A stretch of 64,000 nt of DNA from an uncultured Synechococcus sp. (lineage in GTDB: Bacteria > Cyanobacteriota > Cyanobacteriia > Phormidesmidales > Phormidesmidaceae): the NCBI GenBank assembly GCA_937911865.1, contig CALDSK010000066.1, forward strand, positions 1 to 64,000. Reading direction: 5' to 3'. Shown here piece after piece: positions 28,243 through 38,093 of the stretch. The position numbers were made by a program, and so were the translations under genes. The stretch's first letter is position 1. Each line of letters starts with the position of its first letter. The notes under the pieces were generated by a model, which did not search any database, was not told the DNA's origin, and was given only the letters and a program-made list of their open reading frames with translations.

Positions 28243-29496
28243 ATGACTGCTACGACGCTTGCCCCAAATGAGTCTTCAGACAAGTCCATGGATGCTTCTA
28301 AGCATGGGCTGCCCGTTACGATCATTACTGGTTTTTTAGGTAGCGGAAAAACCACTTTGCTCAATCATATCTTGACGAATCAGGAAGGGTTGAAGACGGC
28401 GGTACTGGTCAATGAGTTTGGCGAAGTCGGCATTGATAATGATTTGCTGATCACCACTGGTGGTGACGAAAATATGGTGGAGCTGAGCAACGGCTGTATT
28501 TGCTGCACGATTAATAATGACCTGCTAGAAGCGGTTTACAAGGTGTTAGAGCGCTCCGACAAGATTGATTATTTGGTAGTGGAGACCACGGGACTTGCCG
28601 ATCCCCTGCCAGTAGCGCTGACGTTTTTAGGCACTGAGCTACGCGATTTGACTCGTTTGGATTCAATTGTGACGGTGGTTGATGGAGAAAACTACAGTCT
28701 GGATCTATTTAATTCGCAGGCAGCTTACAACCAGATTGCCTATGGCGACATCATTTTGTTAAACAAAATGGATTTGATCGACGAAGCGGACGCCAACAAT
28801 TTAGAAGTTAAGCTGCGCGATATCAAAGAGGATGCTCGCATTCTGCGTACAGATCATTCAAAAGTGCCTTTGCCACTCATATTAAGCGTCGGTTTGTTTG
28901 AGTCTGATAAGTACTTTGGCGATAAGTCTGTTGATCAAGCAGCCAGTGAGAAACATGACCATTCAGGCCATGCGCACGATGAGCATGGCGAACACGATCA
29001 TTCGGACCACAGTCACGCCGGTCATGATCACGCCGGTCATAATCATGCCGGTCATGATCATACAAAGCACGACCACTCAGCTCACGCGCATGCCGACGAG
29101 CACGACCACACGAACTGCGACCACGATCATGGGCACGGTGAGCATGACCATGACCACAGCGCTCATTCTCATTTAGATATCGACGGCTTTACCTCAGTCT
29201 CGTTTGATCGCGATCAGCCTTTGGCTATTCGTAAGTTTCAGCACTTTTTAGATAATCAGCTACCGGCTTCTGTTTTTAGAGCAAAGGGCATCTTATGGTT
29301 CGATGAAAGTCCGAAGCGCCATGTCTTTCACCTCAGTGGGAAGCGTTTTTCTTTGGAGGATGAAGAGTGGAATGGCCGCCAGAAGAAAAATCAGCTGGTG
29401 CTAATTGGTCAAAACTTAGATGAAGAGAGCCTGCGCCAGCAAATCGAGAGCTGCTTTTGTGTAGAGAGTGACCGCGGTCAAGGCTTTGGCCGATAG
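28243..29496 (+). CDS. COG0523 (CobW/ZNG1-like) GTPase with histidine-rich metal-binding tract
   Basis: The 417-residue product has the COG0523 set: Walker A ITGFLGSGKTTLLNHIL at about 27-43, the metal motif GCICCTINNDLL, ETTGLADPLPVALTF and LLNKMDLI. Between the GTPase domain and the C-terminal CobW_C domain lies about 85 residues packed with His and Asp (HDHSGHAHDEHGEHDHSDHS and on). Such tracts buffer zinc or other divalent metals, so a zinc chaperone role is likely, though nickel or cobalt cannot be excluded. Upstream, TGATAAT at 28150-28156 resembles half of a Zur box, but I see no matching second half. Confidence 0.92.
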   Translation: MTATTLAPNESSDKSMDASKHGLPVTIITGFLGSGKTTLLNHILTNQEGLKTAVLVNEFGEVGIDNDLLITTGGDENMVELSNGCICCTINNDLLEAVYKVLERSDKIDYLVVETTGLADPLPVALTFLGTELRDLTRLDSIVTVVDGENYSLDLFNSQAAYNQIAYGDIILLNKMDLIDEADANNLEVKLRDIKEDARILRTDHSKVPLPLILSVGLFESDKYFGDKSVDQAASEKHDHSGHAHDEHGEHDHSDHSHAGHDHAGHNHAGHDHTKHDHSAHAHADEHDHTNCDHDHGHGEHDHDHSAHSHLDIDGFTSVSFDRDQPLAIRKFQHFLDNQLPASVFRAKGILWFDESPKRHVFHLSGKRFSLEDEEWNGRQKKNQLVLIGQNLDEESLRQQIESCFCVESDRGQGFGR

Positions 29497-29544
29497 GGGA
29501 TAGCGGTAGGATTTGCAGAATCGCAAGACTGGATAACAAGACTT

Positions 29545-30000
29545 ATGAGAGTACTGCTTCAGCGCGTTACTTCATCGCAGGTGACGGTGGAGGGCAACGT
29601 GGTGGGATCTATTGGTCAGGGCCTTAATCTGCTAGTCGGGATAGCGCCGACTGATACAGACGCTGAGCTAGCTTGGATGGTGAAGAAGTGCCTCAATCTG
29701 CGGCTATTTCCTGCTGGTGAAGAGGGGCGGTTTGACCGCTCGGTACTGGAGATAGGCGGTGAGCTGCTGGTAGTCAGTCAGTTTACGCTGTATGGTGATG
29801 CGACTAAAGGGCGGCGGCCGTCGTTTGCCAAGGCCGCGCCACCGACGCAGGCGGAGCAACTGTATGACCAGTTTGTGCTGCTGTTGCGGCAGAGCGGGCT
29901 GAAGGTGGAAACGGGAAAGTTTGGGGCAATGATGGACGTTGCGATCGCAAACGACGGCCCGGTAACCCTCTGGCTTTCTCGCGAAAACACCCACGTATAA
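29545..30000 (+). CDS. dtd: D-aminoacyl-tRNA deacylase
   Basis: The 151-residue product starts [18 protein letters not shown] and has both active-site motifs: SQFTLYGD and the GP cis-Pro motif in NDGPVTLWL. It removes D-amino acids from mischarged tRNA. It follows the COG0523 GTPase gene by 48 bp on the same strand. Length is typical. Confidence 0.96.
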   Translation: MRVLLQRVTSSQVTVEGNVVGSIGQGLNLLVGIAPTDTDAELAWMVKKCLNLRLFPAGEEGRFDRSVLEIGGELLVVSQFTLYGDATKGRRPSFAKAAPPTQAEQLYDQFVLLLRQSGLKVETGKFGAMMDVAIANDGPVTLWLSRENTHV

Positions 30001-30022
30001 GCCTTACACATAAACCTTACAT
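29997..30022. repeat. 13-bp tandem duplication across the dtd stop codon
   Basis: ataagccttacac (29997-30009) and ataaaccttacat (30010-30022) are adjacent, followed by a partial third copy (ataaggct). The dtd TAA at 29998-30000 is in the first copy. Confidence 0.88.
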
Positions 30023-30153
30023 ATAAGGCTTGTTGCTACTGAAGTATTGACTAATCAAATCGAAATAGTGGAATACCCTACTGTTTATGGAAGAAGCTCA
30101 CTGCTAGAGTGAACAAATATTAAGCGAAAGTAAAGAGAGCCGATTTCTATACT

Positions 30154-30945
30154 ATGCAAGCTCCTGAATCATTCTTCCAAGCAACATCTTCTAAAACGTC
30201 TCCTCAGCAGTCTTCAGAGCATGTTGTTTTCTGTGACTTTGATGGTCCGATTGTGGACGTTTCGGAGCGCTATTACCGTGCTTACAGAAAGGGACTGCTG
30301 GCGATCGCAGACATTTGCTGGCAGCAACACAGCGTAGCCCTAACGATGAAGCCTCTTCCTAAATCTCTGTTCTGGCAGCAAAAGCAGAGCCGAGTTGCAG
30401 ATATTGAGCTTGCCCTGTGCTCGGGCATTCCGGCGAAGTGGTTCGAGCTGTACATGCAGCAGATAGAGGCGCTTGTGAACCACGATAGCTTACTGCGATG
30501 GGATAATGTTCAGCCATCTGCTGAAGCCGCACTGAGCTATTTGAAGCAAGCCAATATGCGACTGGTACTGGTGACATTGCGCCACTCTCGCCAGGTCAAT
30601 GTTTTTTTGCGTGCTAAGGGTCTAGCGCATTTAGTGGATGCGGTATACGGTGCTTCGACGGTGGAAGCGGCTCATAGAAACCGAGTTGAGCTAAAGCGTG
30701 AGCTGCTAATGACGGCTGTGGTAGAGCAGCAGGCTCAGGGCTACTGTACGTCTCAAAGCTGGATGGTGGGTGATACTGAGGCGGATGTGTTGGCTGCTAA
30801 GGAGATTGGTCTGTGTTCGGTGGCACTTTCTTGTGGGGTGAGAAGTGAAGCGTATTTGCGATCGCTTAAACCAACCAAACTTTGCAGTGAGCTGTTTACC
30901 GCCGCGCAAGCTGTGGTTGAAAAGACCGCGCTACAGGCTGCGTGA
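30154..30945 (+). CDS. HAD family hydrolase
   Basis: The 263-residue product has HAD motif I VVFCDFDGPIVDVSE, motif II near VLVTLRHS and the motif III/IV region SWMVGDTEADVLAAKEIG. This supports a phosphatase acting on a small phosphorylated metabolite. The cap domain is helical. The substrate cannot be read from sequence. It is convergent with mreD. Confidence 0.88.
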   Translation: MQAPESFFQATSSKTSPQQSSEHVVFCDFDGPIVDVSERYYRAYRKGLLAIADICWQQHSVALTMKPLPKSLFWQQKQSRVADIELALCSGIPAKWFELYMQQIEALVNHDSLLRWDNVQPSAEAALSYLKQANMRLVLVTLRHSRQVNVFLRAKGLAHLVDAVYGASTVEAAHRNRVELKRELLMTAVVEQQAQGYCTSQSWMVGDTEADVLAAKEIGLCSVALSCGVRSEAYLRSLKPTKLCSELFTAAQAVVEKTALQAA

Positions 30946-30979
30946 GGGCTCAATAAAATCACCTGTTTCCACGTATCGC

Positions 30980-31555
30980 CTAGTCTTTAAGACGATCCTT
31001 GACCCGGTACTTATCCCACCATTTTTTCAGCGGATAATAGAGTGCAGGTGCCCACAGACTGCTCAGAATCGCTGAGCTGAGAGCAACTCTTTGATGATAC
31101 TGCCAGATAGTTCCTATATCTGGATATAGCGGCTCTTCGGTCCATAGATACTGCGCAGTAAGCTGAAGAGCTATGGCCGTTTCGGTGATGACCGCTAAAC
31201 CGAAGACAACTAGCGCGACAGAAATAAGATCTTCTTGCAGAATGCGGCGTTGATGGAGCCTGGCCGTTAAGAATCCGGTAATCGCAAGTCCGATAACATG
31301 CGTTGGAAAAGCGGCAGAAAGACTATCGTGCAAAATTCCTAGGACAACGCCGGCGATCGCCCCTTCCCAGGGCAGTCGATACATACTCCAGGCCACGACC
31401 CAAATCAGCAGCCAGTTAGGTCCTACTCCGACAATGTCCATACCTGGTAGCCGAATTGGCAAAATCAGCAGGCAGAAAAAAACAGACCCAATCGTCACTA
31501 CCCAGTTCCAAACTTGCTTATTGGTACCTGAGCGCCGAGATCGATAGGAAGCCAT
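30980..31555 (-). CDS. mreD: Rod shape-determining protein MreD
   Basis: The 191-residue product has about five membrane helices (VVTIGSVFFCLLILPIRLPG; NWLLIWVVAWSMY; GVVLGILHDSLSAAFP; LISVALVVFGLAVITETA; ALSSAILSSLWAPALYYPL). It is last in an mreB-mreC-mreD order on the minus strand and begins 23 bp after mreC. Identification leans on this order because MreD sequences diverge strongly. It is part of the elongasome that shapes the cell wall. Confidence 0.9.
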   Translation of the reverse strand: MASYRSRRSGTNKQVWNWVVTIGSVFFCLLILPIRLPGMDIVGVGPNWLLIWVVAWSMYRLPWEGAIAGVVLGILHDSLSAAFPTHVIGLAITGFLTARLHQRRILQEDLISVALVVFGLAVITETAIALQLTAQYLWTEEPLYPDIGTIWQYHQRVALSSAILSSLWAPALYYPLKKWWDKYRVKDRLKD

Positions 31556-31578
31556 ATAGCCGGAAGGAAAAAAGATAT

Positions 31579-32370
31579 CTATGGATTGTCGTCAGTGACA
31601 ATCTTGGCAGGTGCTGCGTCTACATCAAGCTTGGGTGTGTAGGGATGAATATCGACCCACTCTAGATTGCTGACCGGCACAGAGAGCTGCACAACGGCCT
31701 CCGGTGCTGGACTGGCCTCTGAATCAATAGAAGCTATGCGCCCAATGGGCACGCCCTGCGGAAAAAGACGGCTAAAGGAAGACGTAACGATCACATCGCC
31801 TGGCTTGGCATCAGGAAGCTTTTCAAAAAATTGCATGGTAGCCTGACTGCCTGCCCCCCCGCGGATATAGCCTGTAGAGCGACTTCGACTGATTTTAGCC
31901 CCAATCTGACTGCTGGGATCGCTAATGAGTAAGACTCTCGACGTATTTGGTGTGACAGCGACCACTCGACCGACTAACCCACCCGGCCCAGTGACAAAAT
32001 CTCCTTCCTTGACGTCATCGGCCGCGCCTTTATTTAGCGTTAGCTGCTGCCACCAGTTGTCTGGACTGCGACCAATGACCGCAGCAGGCGTGGTGATGTC
32101 AAGGTCGCTGTTCTTGCTATAGTCAATCAGCTCCCTCAGCTTCTGATTTTGATTTTCTAGCTCAACGACTCTCTGTTGAAGATCCAAAATGTACGGACTC
32201 TCTACCTTTTCAGGCGGCGTGTTGCCTTGAAAAGGACGGGCTAGAAAGCGAAAAGTCTCGCTGACAAAAGCGCCGTTGGTTTGGTAAATGCCCAAGGCAG
32301 TGCCGACCGCTAAAAAGACCAGTCCTGCTTTAACTGCATTTTTTTCCCACCATCGTCTTAGGGCAAACAT
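31579..32370 (-). CDS. mreC: Rod shape-determining protein MreC
   Basis: From the ATG at 32370 the product is 263 residues. It has one N-terminal membrane helix (AGLVFLAVGTALGIYQTNGA), a coiled coil (LQQRVVELENQNQKLRELID) and the periplasmic beta domains with VIGRSPDNWWQQLTLNKGAA and GPGGLVGRVVAVTPNTSRVL. It links MreB filaments to cell-wall enzymes. A TTG 18 bp upstream is an alternative start. Confidence 0.94.
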   Translation of the reverse strand: MFALRRWWEKNAVKAGLVFLAVGTALGIYQTNGAFVSETFRFLARPFQGNTPPEKVESPYILDLQQRVVELENQNQKLRELIDYSKNSDLDITTPAAVIGRSPDNWWQQLTLNKGAADDVKEGDFVTGPGGLVGRVVAVTPNTSRVLLISDPSSQIGAKISRSRSTGYIRGGAGSQATMQFFEKLPDAKPGDVIVTSSFSRLFPQGVPIGRIASIDSEASPAPEAVVQLSVPVSNLEWVDIHPYTPKLDVDAAPAKIVTDDNP

Positions 32371-32522
32371 TGAAGCCACTGTAATCAACTGCTGTTCGAT
32401 TAATCGCTTATCGTTGAAATCTTAGCCGAAGCGGTCTTTTTTAGGTACCGGTTATGTAGCGAGGGGATGTGCTCAGCGACGCTTAGTGAAAGCTGCTTTT
32501 GTTAAAAGAGCAGCAACGAAGG

Positions 32523-33566
32523 TTACAGATCGCGCGATCGGTCGCTGAATACTCGCTCCATTTGGCTAAAGTTCTCAAGCACTCTGCCAGTGCCCAAGAC
32601 TACGCAGCTTAAGGGATCGGCAGCTACGTGGACTACAATACCAGTCTCATGAGAAATCAGGGTGTCTAATCCTTTGAGGAGCGCGCCGCCGCCTGCGAGC
32701 ATAATACCGCGATCGATAATGTCGGCAGCGAGTTCTGGCGGCGTATCTTCTAGAGTGCGCTTGACCGCTTCTACAATTACAGAAAGCGGCTCAGCCATGC
32801 TTTCACGAATCTCCGGGCTTTTTACAGTGACGGTTCGCGGCAGCCCAGAGAGCATGTGAACACCACGAACTTCAAGCGCGGCTTCGTCATCGTCAGGGCT
32901 AGGGTAAGCAGAGCCGATTTTGACTTTGATTTCTTCAGCAGTGCGATCGCCAATGTCCAGATTGTTCACTTTCTTCATGTAGTGCTTAATAGAGTCAGTG
33001 AGTTCATCACCTGCCACCCGGACCGACTCACTACGCACGCTACCTTGAAGACTTAAAACAGCGACTTCAGTCGTACCACCACCAATATCGACGATCATGT
33101 TTCCAGTCGGTTCGTCTACGGGTAAGCCAGCACCAATGGCTGCGGCAACGGGCTCATCAATTAAATACACCATGCGTGCGCCAGCCTCTAGGGCGGCGTC
33201 TTTTACCGCTCGGCGCTCGACGCCAGTAATACCACTGGGAATGCCAATAACAACTCTTGGAGACACCAGTGCTTTGTTCTCGTGTACCCGGCGGATGAAG
33301 TGCTTCAGCATGACCTCTGCGATATCAAAGTCAGCAATTACACCATCTCGGAGTGGACGAATGGCCCGGATATTTCCGGGTGTGCGTCCTAGCATTTGCT
33401 TGGCTTCTTCACCAACCGCTAAAGGTTTCCCGTCGATTTCGTCAATAGCAACTACTGAGGGTTCTTGTAAAACAACCCCTCTTCCTGACACGTATACCAG
33501 GGTATTTGCTGTTCCAAGGTCGATACCCATGTCACGGGAGAGGGATAAGCGATTGAATAAAGCCAC
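32523..33566 (-). CDS. mreB: Rod shape-determining actin homologue MreB
   Basis: The 347-residue product begins at a GTG (33566) and has actin-fold nucleotide motifs: GIDLGTANTLVYVSGRGVVL, VDIGGGTTEVAVLSLQ, and MLAGGGALLKGLDTLI. It forms membrane-bound filaments guiding wall synthesis. It is the first gene of mreBCD and is divergent from ssb, as in several cyanobacteria. Confidence 0.96.
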   Translation of the reverse strand: MALFNRLSLSRDMGIDLGTANTLVYVSGRGVVLQEPSVVAIDEIDGKPLAVGEEAKQMLGRTPGNIRAIRPLRDGVIADFDIAEVMLKHFIRRVHENKALVSPRVVIGIPSGITGVERRAVKDAALEAGARMVYLIDEPVAAAIGAGLPVDEPTGNMIVDIGGGTTEVAVLSLQGSVRSESVRVAGDELTDSIKHYMKKVNNLDIGDRTAEEIKVKIGSAYPSPDDDEAALEVRGVHMLSGLPRTVTVKSPEIRESMAEPLSVIVEAVKRTLEDTPPELAADIIDRGIMLAGGGALLKGLDTLISHETGIVVHVAADPLSCVVLGTGRVLENFSQMERVFSDRSRDL

Positions 33567-33932
33567 AAGCTAAAGATCCGTAAGTAGCGGTTAGTAATAG
33601 TATTTCTGACGAGTCGAATGGATTTTATTACGTTTCATATCGAGCCGTCTAGTCAATCCGGGGTGGTGACACCTTTAAAGAGGCACGAGCGCTACCATAG
33701 TAGAATGTCTGTACTCCTTTGACTGTTCTTGTAATTGCTTTTGTCATTGTATGAAGGGGTGTGACGCTCATCCTACCGTTGTGACGCCCTCTAGACTGTC
33801 CGTATTAACGGTCAATTTGGTCCTAATTTGACGCCGTAGAAAAGCGATTAAAAAACCGCTTAGAAAAACGGTTCGTATGGCCAGTGGCGTATAGGATGTT
33901 GAGAGTTTGTTGATTTGGGAATCTGACTCAAT
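33567..33932. promoter_or_regulatory. Divergent mreB-ssb control region
   Basis: This 366-bp spacer must hold promoters for mreB (minus) and ssb (plus). TGTGACGC occurs twice 22 bp apart near 33758 and 33780. Near 33840-33872 there is an A-rich imperfect repeat of about 11-12 bp. TTGACT near 33718 could be a -35 box, but I see no convincing -10 at 17 bp. No site is assigned with confidence. Confidence 0.35.
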
Positions 33933-34295
33933 ATGAGTGTGAATATCGTTACGCTGGTTGGCCGAGTAGGCCGTGACCCTGAAGTTCGTTATTTTGAATC
34001 TGGCAACGTGCTTGCCAAGTGTGGGCTGGCCGTTAACCGGCGAGGTAAGAACCGCGATCAGCCTGACTGGTTCAATATCGAGATTTGGGGCAAGACAGCA
34101 GAGATTGCGGCGAACTACGTGCGCAAGGGCAGTTTGATTGGTGTGACCGGTCAGCTGAAGCTCGATAGCTGGCAGGATCGCAGCACGGGCGCGATGCGGA
34201 CGAGCCCGGTGATTCGAGTGACTCAGCTAGATTTGCTGGGGTCTAAGCGCGACAATGAAGCGCCGATGGCGTATAGCAGTAACGACGAGTTCTAG
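33933..34295 (+). CDS. ssb: Single-stranded DNA-binding protein
   Basis: The 120-residue product is an OB-fold SSB (MSVNIVTLVGRVGRDPEVRY, DWFNIEIWGKTAEIAANYVR, SLIGVTGQLKLDSWQDR). The tail is short and ends NDEF, an acidic-phenylalanine tip comparable to DDIPF. It is the short cyanobacterial type. It coats ssDNA in replication and repair, and its neighbour mfd acts in transcription-coupled repair. Confidence 0.95.
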   Translation: MSVNIVTLVGRVGRDPEVRYFESGNVLAKCGLAVNRRGKNRDQPDWFNIEIWGKTAEIAANYVRKGSLIGVTGQLKLDSWQDRSTGAMRTSPVIRVTQLDLLGSKRDNEAPMAYSSNDEF

Positions 34296-34361
34296 ATCCG
34301 GCTGCAAATCGCCTGCTTGCCTACCTTGCTCGCCTATCAATGAGACAGGTTGTTAGTGCGT

Positions 34362-37300
34362 TCAGGGAGTGCTGCCAGCTAAGGCAGGCTCCTTGAGCGC
34401 ACTTTGCATGTAGCCTAGCCATTCAATCAGGTTTTCGACCTGCTTGTCGGGTTTGAGTGCGCCTAGCCCTCTAACGGTGACTTTCCCGGAGGCGTATACG
34501 AAGCGCGATCGCAAATGCGCCGGTACTTTCTCCACTAGCAGATCCCAGGCTGGCTTTTCCATCGGTGTCTCTAGCAAAATATTCTGCTTACCCTCTGGCT
34601 TAATTCGAGAAAAGCCAAGTGGTTTGGCAATTTGCTTTAGCTCTAATACTTTCACCAGCTGACCGATAGAGGGAGGCAGTGGCCCATAGCGGTCGTTGAG
34701 ATCGGCGACTATCTCCATTAGCTCTCGCTTGTCGCTTGAAGAAACCAGCGAGCGATAAGCGCTCATTTTTTGATCGAGATCAGGAATGTAATCTGCTGGA
34801 ATGAAGGCTGTTACCTTCAAATCTACTTGTGTTTCATCTACCTGTGGAATTTCTTGACCGCGAATTTCAGCAATGGACTCTTCTAGCATGTCCATATAGA
34901 GATCAAAGCCGATGACTTCCATCTGGCCAGACTGCTGCGCACCTAGCAAGTTACCGATGCCGCGAATTTCCATGTCTCGCATAGCGAGCTGATAGCCAGA
35001 GCCAAGCTGGGTAAATTCTTGAATGGCTCGTAGCCGCTTACGAGCTTTGTCTGAAAGTTTGTTTTGCTTGGGGAAGAGCAGCCAGGCATGGGCTTGGATA
35101 CCAGAACGTCCAACTCGGCCCCGCAGCTGGTAAAGCTGCGAAAGTCCGAACTTTTGTGAATCTTCAATAATGATCGTGTTGACTCTAGGGATATCTAGGC
35201 CAGATTCGATGATGGTGGTACAAACCATCAGGTCAGCGTCGCCATTGCCAAAGGTCAGCATCGTGGCTTCGAGTTCACCTTCTGGCATTTGACCGTGAGC
35301 GATTCCGATACGGATGCCCGGTACCGCTTCGCGGATTCTCCCGGCGACTTCTTCAATGCCTTCTACCCGCGGGACAACGTAGAAAATTTGTCCCCCACGG
35401 TCTAGCTCTTGGCGAATGGCCGCACGAACTTTTTCAGAATCGTAGGGCGACAGATGCGTTTTGATCGGGCGACGAGAAGGCGGCGGTGTGGTGATTAAGC
35501 TCATCTCTCGTACGCCTGAGAGGGCCATGTAAAGCGTTCGTGGAATTGGCGTGGCGCTGAGTGTAAGCACGTCTACCTGTGCTTTCATGGCTTTAATCTT
35601 TTCTTTTTGGTTGACGCCAAAGCGCTGCTCTTCGTCTACAACCAGAAGTCCGAGATCTTGAAATTTAACGGTTTTACTCAGCAGCTGATGTGTGCCGACT
35701 ACTACGTCGAGTTCACCTGTGGCGAGCCTTTGCAAGATAGCTTTGCGCTCACTGGCCGTGCGGAATCGATTGAGCAGCCCTAGCTGAATAGGATAGGGCG
35801 CGAAGCGTTCTTTGAGCGTGTGATAGTGCTGTTGAGTGAGGATGGTGGTGGGTGCAAGTAGGGCGACCTGTTTACCTGCGGTAACGGCTTTGAAGATAGC
35901 GCGTAGGGCAACTTCTGTTTTGCCAAAGCCAACGTCGCCGCAGACTAGACGATCCATCGGGCGATCGCTCTCCATATCCCTTTTCACATCCTGGGCTGCT
36001 TTTAGCTGATCGGGCGTAGGTGTGTAGGGGAAAGAATCTTCTAGTTCTTGCTGCCAGGGCATATCGGCGGGATAGGTAAAGCCCTGCATCTGTGCTCGTT
36101 TGGCATAGAGCTTGAGCAAATCGATGGCTACTTTTTTGATGGCTTTGCGAGCTTTGCCCTTGGTCTTCTCCCAGGTTTTGCCCGTCATTTTGTTCAGCTG
36201 AGGCTTTTGCTCTACTGACGTGCGATAGCGGGAGAGTGCCCCCATTTGGTCTACTGCTACGCGTAGCAGGCCATCGGCGTACTGAATGACTAGATATTCG
36301 CGGGTTTCGCGATCGACTGTAAGGCTATCGAGCCGAAGGAACTGGCCGATCCCGTGGTTGCGATGGACGACGTAATCCTTGGGTCTAAGTTTGTTGGGAT
36401 CGACCTGCTTAGAGGCTGCCCGGCGACGTTTGCGAACGTAGCTAGGGGTGGCAAGCGTATGCTGCCCAAAGAACTCGCGGTCGGTGACCAGTACGATTCT
36501 AAACGTTGGCAGAATGAAGCCTTCTAGCTCAGCGAGTCCGGAATATTTAACTGCAATAGGAATACGCTGATTTTGCAGCTTATCTATAGCGGGATAGTCT
36601 TTAGGATTGGGGATGAACTGAGCTGGGCAGTCGTGTTCTTGAAGTAGGGAGACGGAGCGGGAAGGCTGAGCGGAAACGAGCCAGGGAGAGAATTTGCGAT
36701 CGCGCTCTTTCTGCAAAATCTCAGCGAGTTTCCCAAACTGATGCGGTAGGGTAGGAACCGGGCGACTGGCCAAATTTAGCCCTACGCCTTCTTCTGAAAT
36801 TTCTGCGAGATCTATTCGCTGAAAGAGATCGATCTCTTCTAAAGCTTCCTTGAACGGACGATGCAGCTTAGGCAATCCTGCCTTTGGCAGCTGTGTTTCT
36901 TCACTTGTTTCAAACGCTGTTTGAGTTTCTTCCCAACGTTCTTCTACCGTTTCTAGCCACCGGTCGGCGTGAGCCTGGCACTGATCGGGTTCGTCGATAG
37001 CGATAACAGTATTGTCAGGCAGATAGTCTAAAAGTGTAGCTGGCTGGTTGAAAGCGAGACCAATGAAGCGGCGGACGCCTTCTATTTTGTGGGTTGCGGC
37101 AAACGTTTCTTTGGCTTCTTCGGTTAACAGACTGTCGAGCAGTTCTTTTTCCTGAAGCGCTTCAGAGATGATAGGACCGTAGTCGGTGGTCGTTAGCAGA
37201 AGCGTTTCGATTTTGTCGAGCGATCGCTGATTGGCCGGATCAAACTCGCGCAGTCGCTCTAGCTCATCGCCAAATAGTTCTAGTCGTACGGGCAGTTCGG

Positions 37301-37901
37301 CTGCGACCGGAAAGACATCAATAATGTCACCACGCTGGCTCCACTGTCCTTCTGTTTCTACCGTAGAGACTTTTTCGTAGCCCAGCTTAGCCAAACTCAG
37401 ACCTAAGTCTTTCAGATTTAGCTCCATTCCCAGATTAATTTTCAGACAGTAGGGCCGGAAAGCTTCAAGCGGTGGCAGATGCGGCTGCAAAGCTCGCTCC
37501 GTCGCTACGATTGCCATCGCACCTAGATGCTTTGAGCCAGTCGGCAGACTTTCAGCTTGAGCCTTGCCGTTGATCAGGTCCGAAAGTACCTGAAGCTGAC
37601 CCCAGATCAGTTCTGACTCTGGATCGAACGCGTCGTAGGGCGATGACTCTGAGGTGGGGTAAAACGCAACGGTGCCCCAGCCCATGGCCTCTAGCTGTGC
37701 GGCCCAGCGGCCCGCTTCTTCTAAGGTGGCAGTGATGACAAGTAGAGGGCGTTTTTGATCCTGGGCTAAAGCTGAGGTAACTAAACCTTTCGGTAGTCTG
37801 GGGGCACCGCTGAGCTGAAGGGGTTGCTTTTCTAGTTTTGTGATTAGTTCTTGTCCGAGGCCAGAGCGTGCGATCGCACGAGTAATCGAAGAAAACGCCA
37901 T
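34362..37901 (-). CDS. mfd: Transcription-repair coupling factor Mfd
   Basis: The 1179-residue product has the UvrB-like N-terminus, the RNA polymerase-interaction domain ([20 protein letters not shown]), and the RecG-like translocase with Walker [17 protein letters not shown], the DEEQ box [12 protein letters not shown] and [20 protein letters not shown]. The TRCF C-terminal domain follows ([20 protein letters not shown]). It removes RNA polymerase stalled at lesions and recruits UvrA. Length is normal and all motifs are intact. Confidence 0.96.
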   Translation of the reverse strand: MAFSSITRAIARSGLGQELITKLEKQPLQLSGAPRLPKGLVTSALAQDQKRPLLVITATLEEAGRWAAQLEAMGWGTVAFYPTSESSPYDAFDPESELIWGQLQVLSDLINGKAQAESLPTGSKHLGAMAIVATERALQPHLPPLEAFRPYCLKINLGMELNLKDLGLSLAKLGYEKVSTVETEGQWSQRGDIIDVFPVAAELPVRLELFGDELERLREFDPANQRSLDKIETLLLTTTDYGPIISEALQEKELLDSLLTEEAKETFAATHKIEGVRRFIGLAFNQPATLLDYLPDNTVIAIDEPDQCQAHADRWLETVEERWEETQTAFETSEETQLPKAGLPKLHRPFKEALEEIDLFQRIDLAEISEEGVGLNLASRPVPTLPHQFGKLAEILQKERDRKFSPWLVSAQPSRSVSLLQEHDCPAQFIPNPKDYPAIDKLQNQRIPIAVKYSGLAELEGFILPTFRIVLVTDREFFGQHTLATPSYVRKRRRAASKQVDPNKLRPKDYVVHRNHGIGQFLRLDSLTVDRETREYLVIQYADGLLRVAVDQMGALSRYRTSVEQKPQLNKMTGKTWEKTKGKARKAIKKVAIDLLKLYAKRAQMQGFTYPADMPWQQELEDSFPYTPTPDQLKAAQDVKRDMESDRPMDRLVCGDVGFGKTEVALRAIFKAVTAGKQVALLAPTTILTQQHYHTLKERFAPYPIQLGLLNRFRTASERKAILQRLATGELDVVVGTHQLLSKTVKFQDLGLLVVDEEQRFGVNQKEKIKAMKAQVDVLTLSATPIPRTLYMALSGVREMSLITTPPPSRRPIKTHLSPYDSEKVRAAIRQELDRGGQIFYVVPRVEGIEEVAGRIREAVPGIRIGIAHGQMPEGELEATMLTFGNGDADLMVCTTIIESGLDIPRVNTIIIEDSQKFGLSQLYQLRGRVGRSGIQAHAWLLFPKQNKLSDKARKRLRAIQEFTQLGSGYQLAMRDMEIRGIGNLLGAQQSGQMEVIGFDLYMDMLEESIAEIRGQEIPQVDETQVDLKVTAFIPADYIPDLDQKMSAYRSLVSSSDKRELMEIVADLNDRYGPLPPSIGQLVKVLELKQIAKPLGFSRIKPEGKQNILLETPMEKPAWDLLVEKVPAHLRSRFVYASGKVTVRGLGALKPDKQVENLIEWLGYMQSALKEPALAGSTP

Positions 37902-38030
37902 GAAAATTCTTGTCGGTTCTTGAGTTCAAATCAACTCAAATAGCAAGTATATATTCTAGGCGGCATCGTCAATTAATATCATCCGGCGTTGGTGATGATT
38001 AAACTGCGATCGCATCTCTAACGGCGTTAA

Positions 38031-38058
38031 GTGAGTTGGGCTTGCAGGCCCAACCCAC
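38031..38058. repeat. Palindromic hairpin downstream of pgi
   Basis: gtgagttgggc and gcccaacccac form a stem with a 6-base loop. Read in the pgi direction the stem is fully paired with one G-U pair. Flanking GTTAA and GTTAAC extend the symmetry. There is no T-run. Its GGTTGGGC core resembles dispersed palindromes common in cyanobacterial genomes; that comparison is from memory. Confidence 0.7.
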
Positions 38059-38093
38059 TACGTTAACTACCCTAGACGCGTTAATTAACCTGG

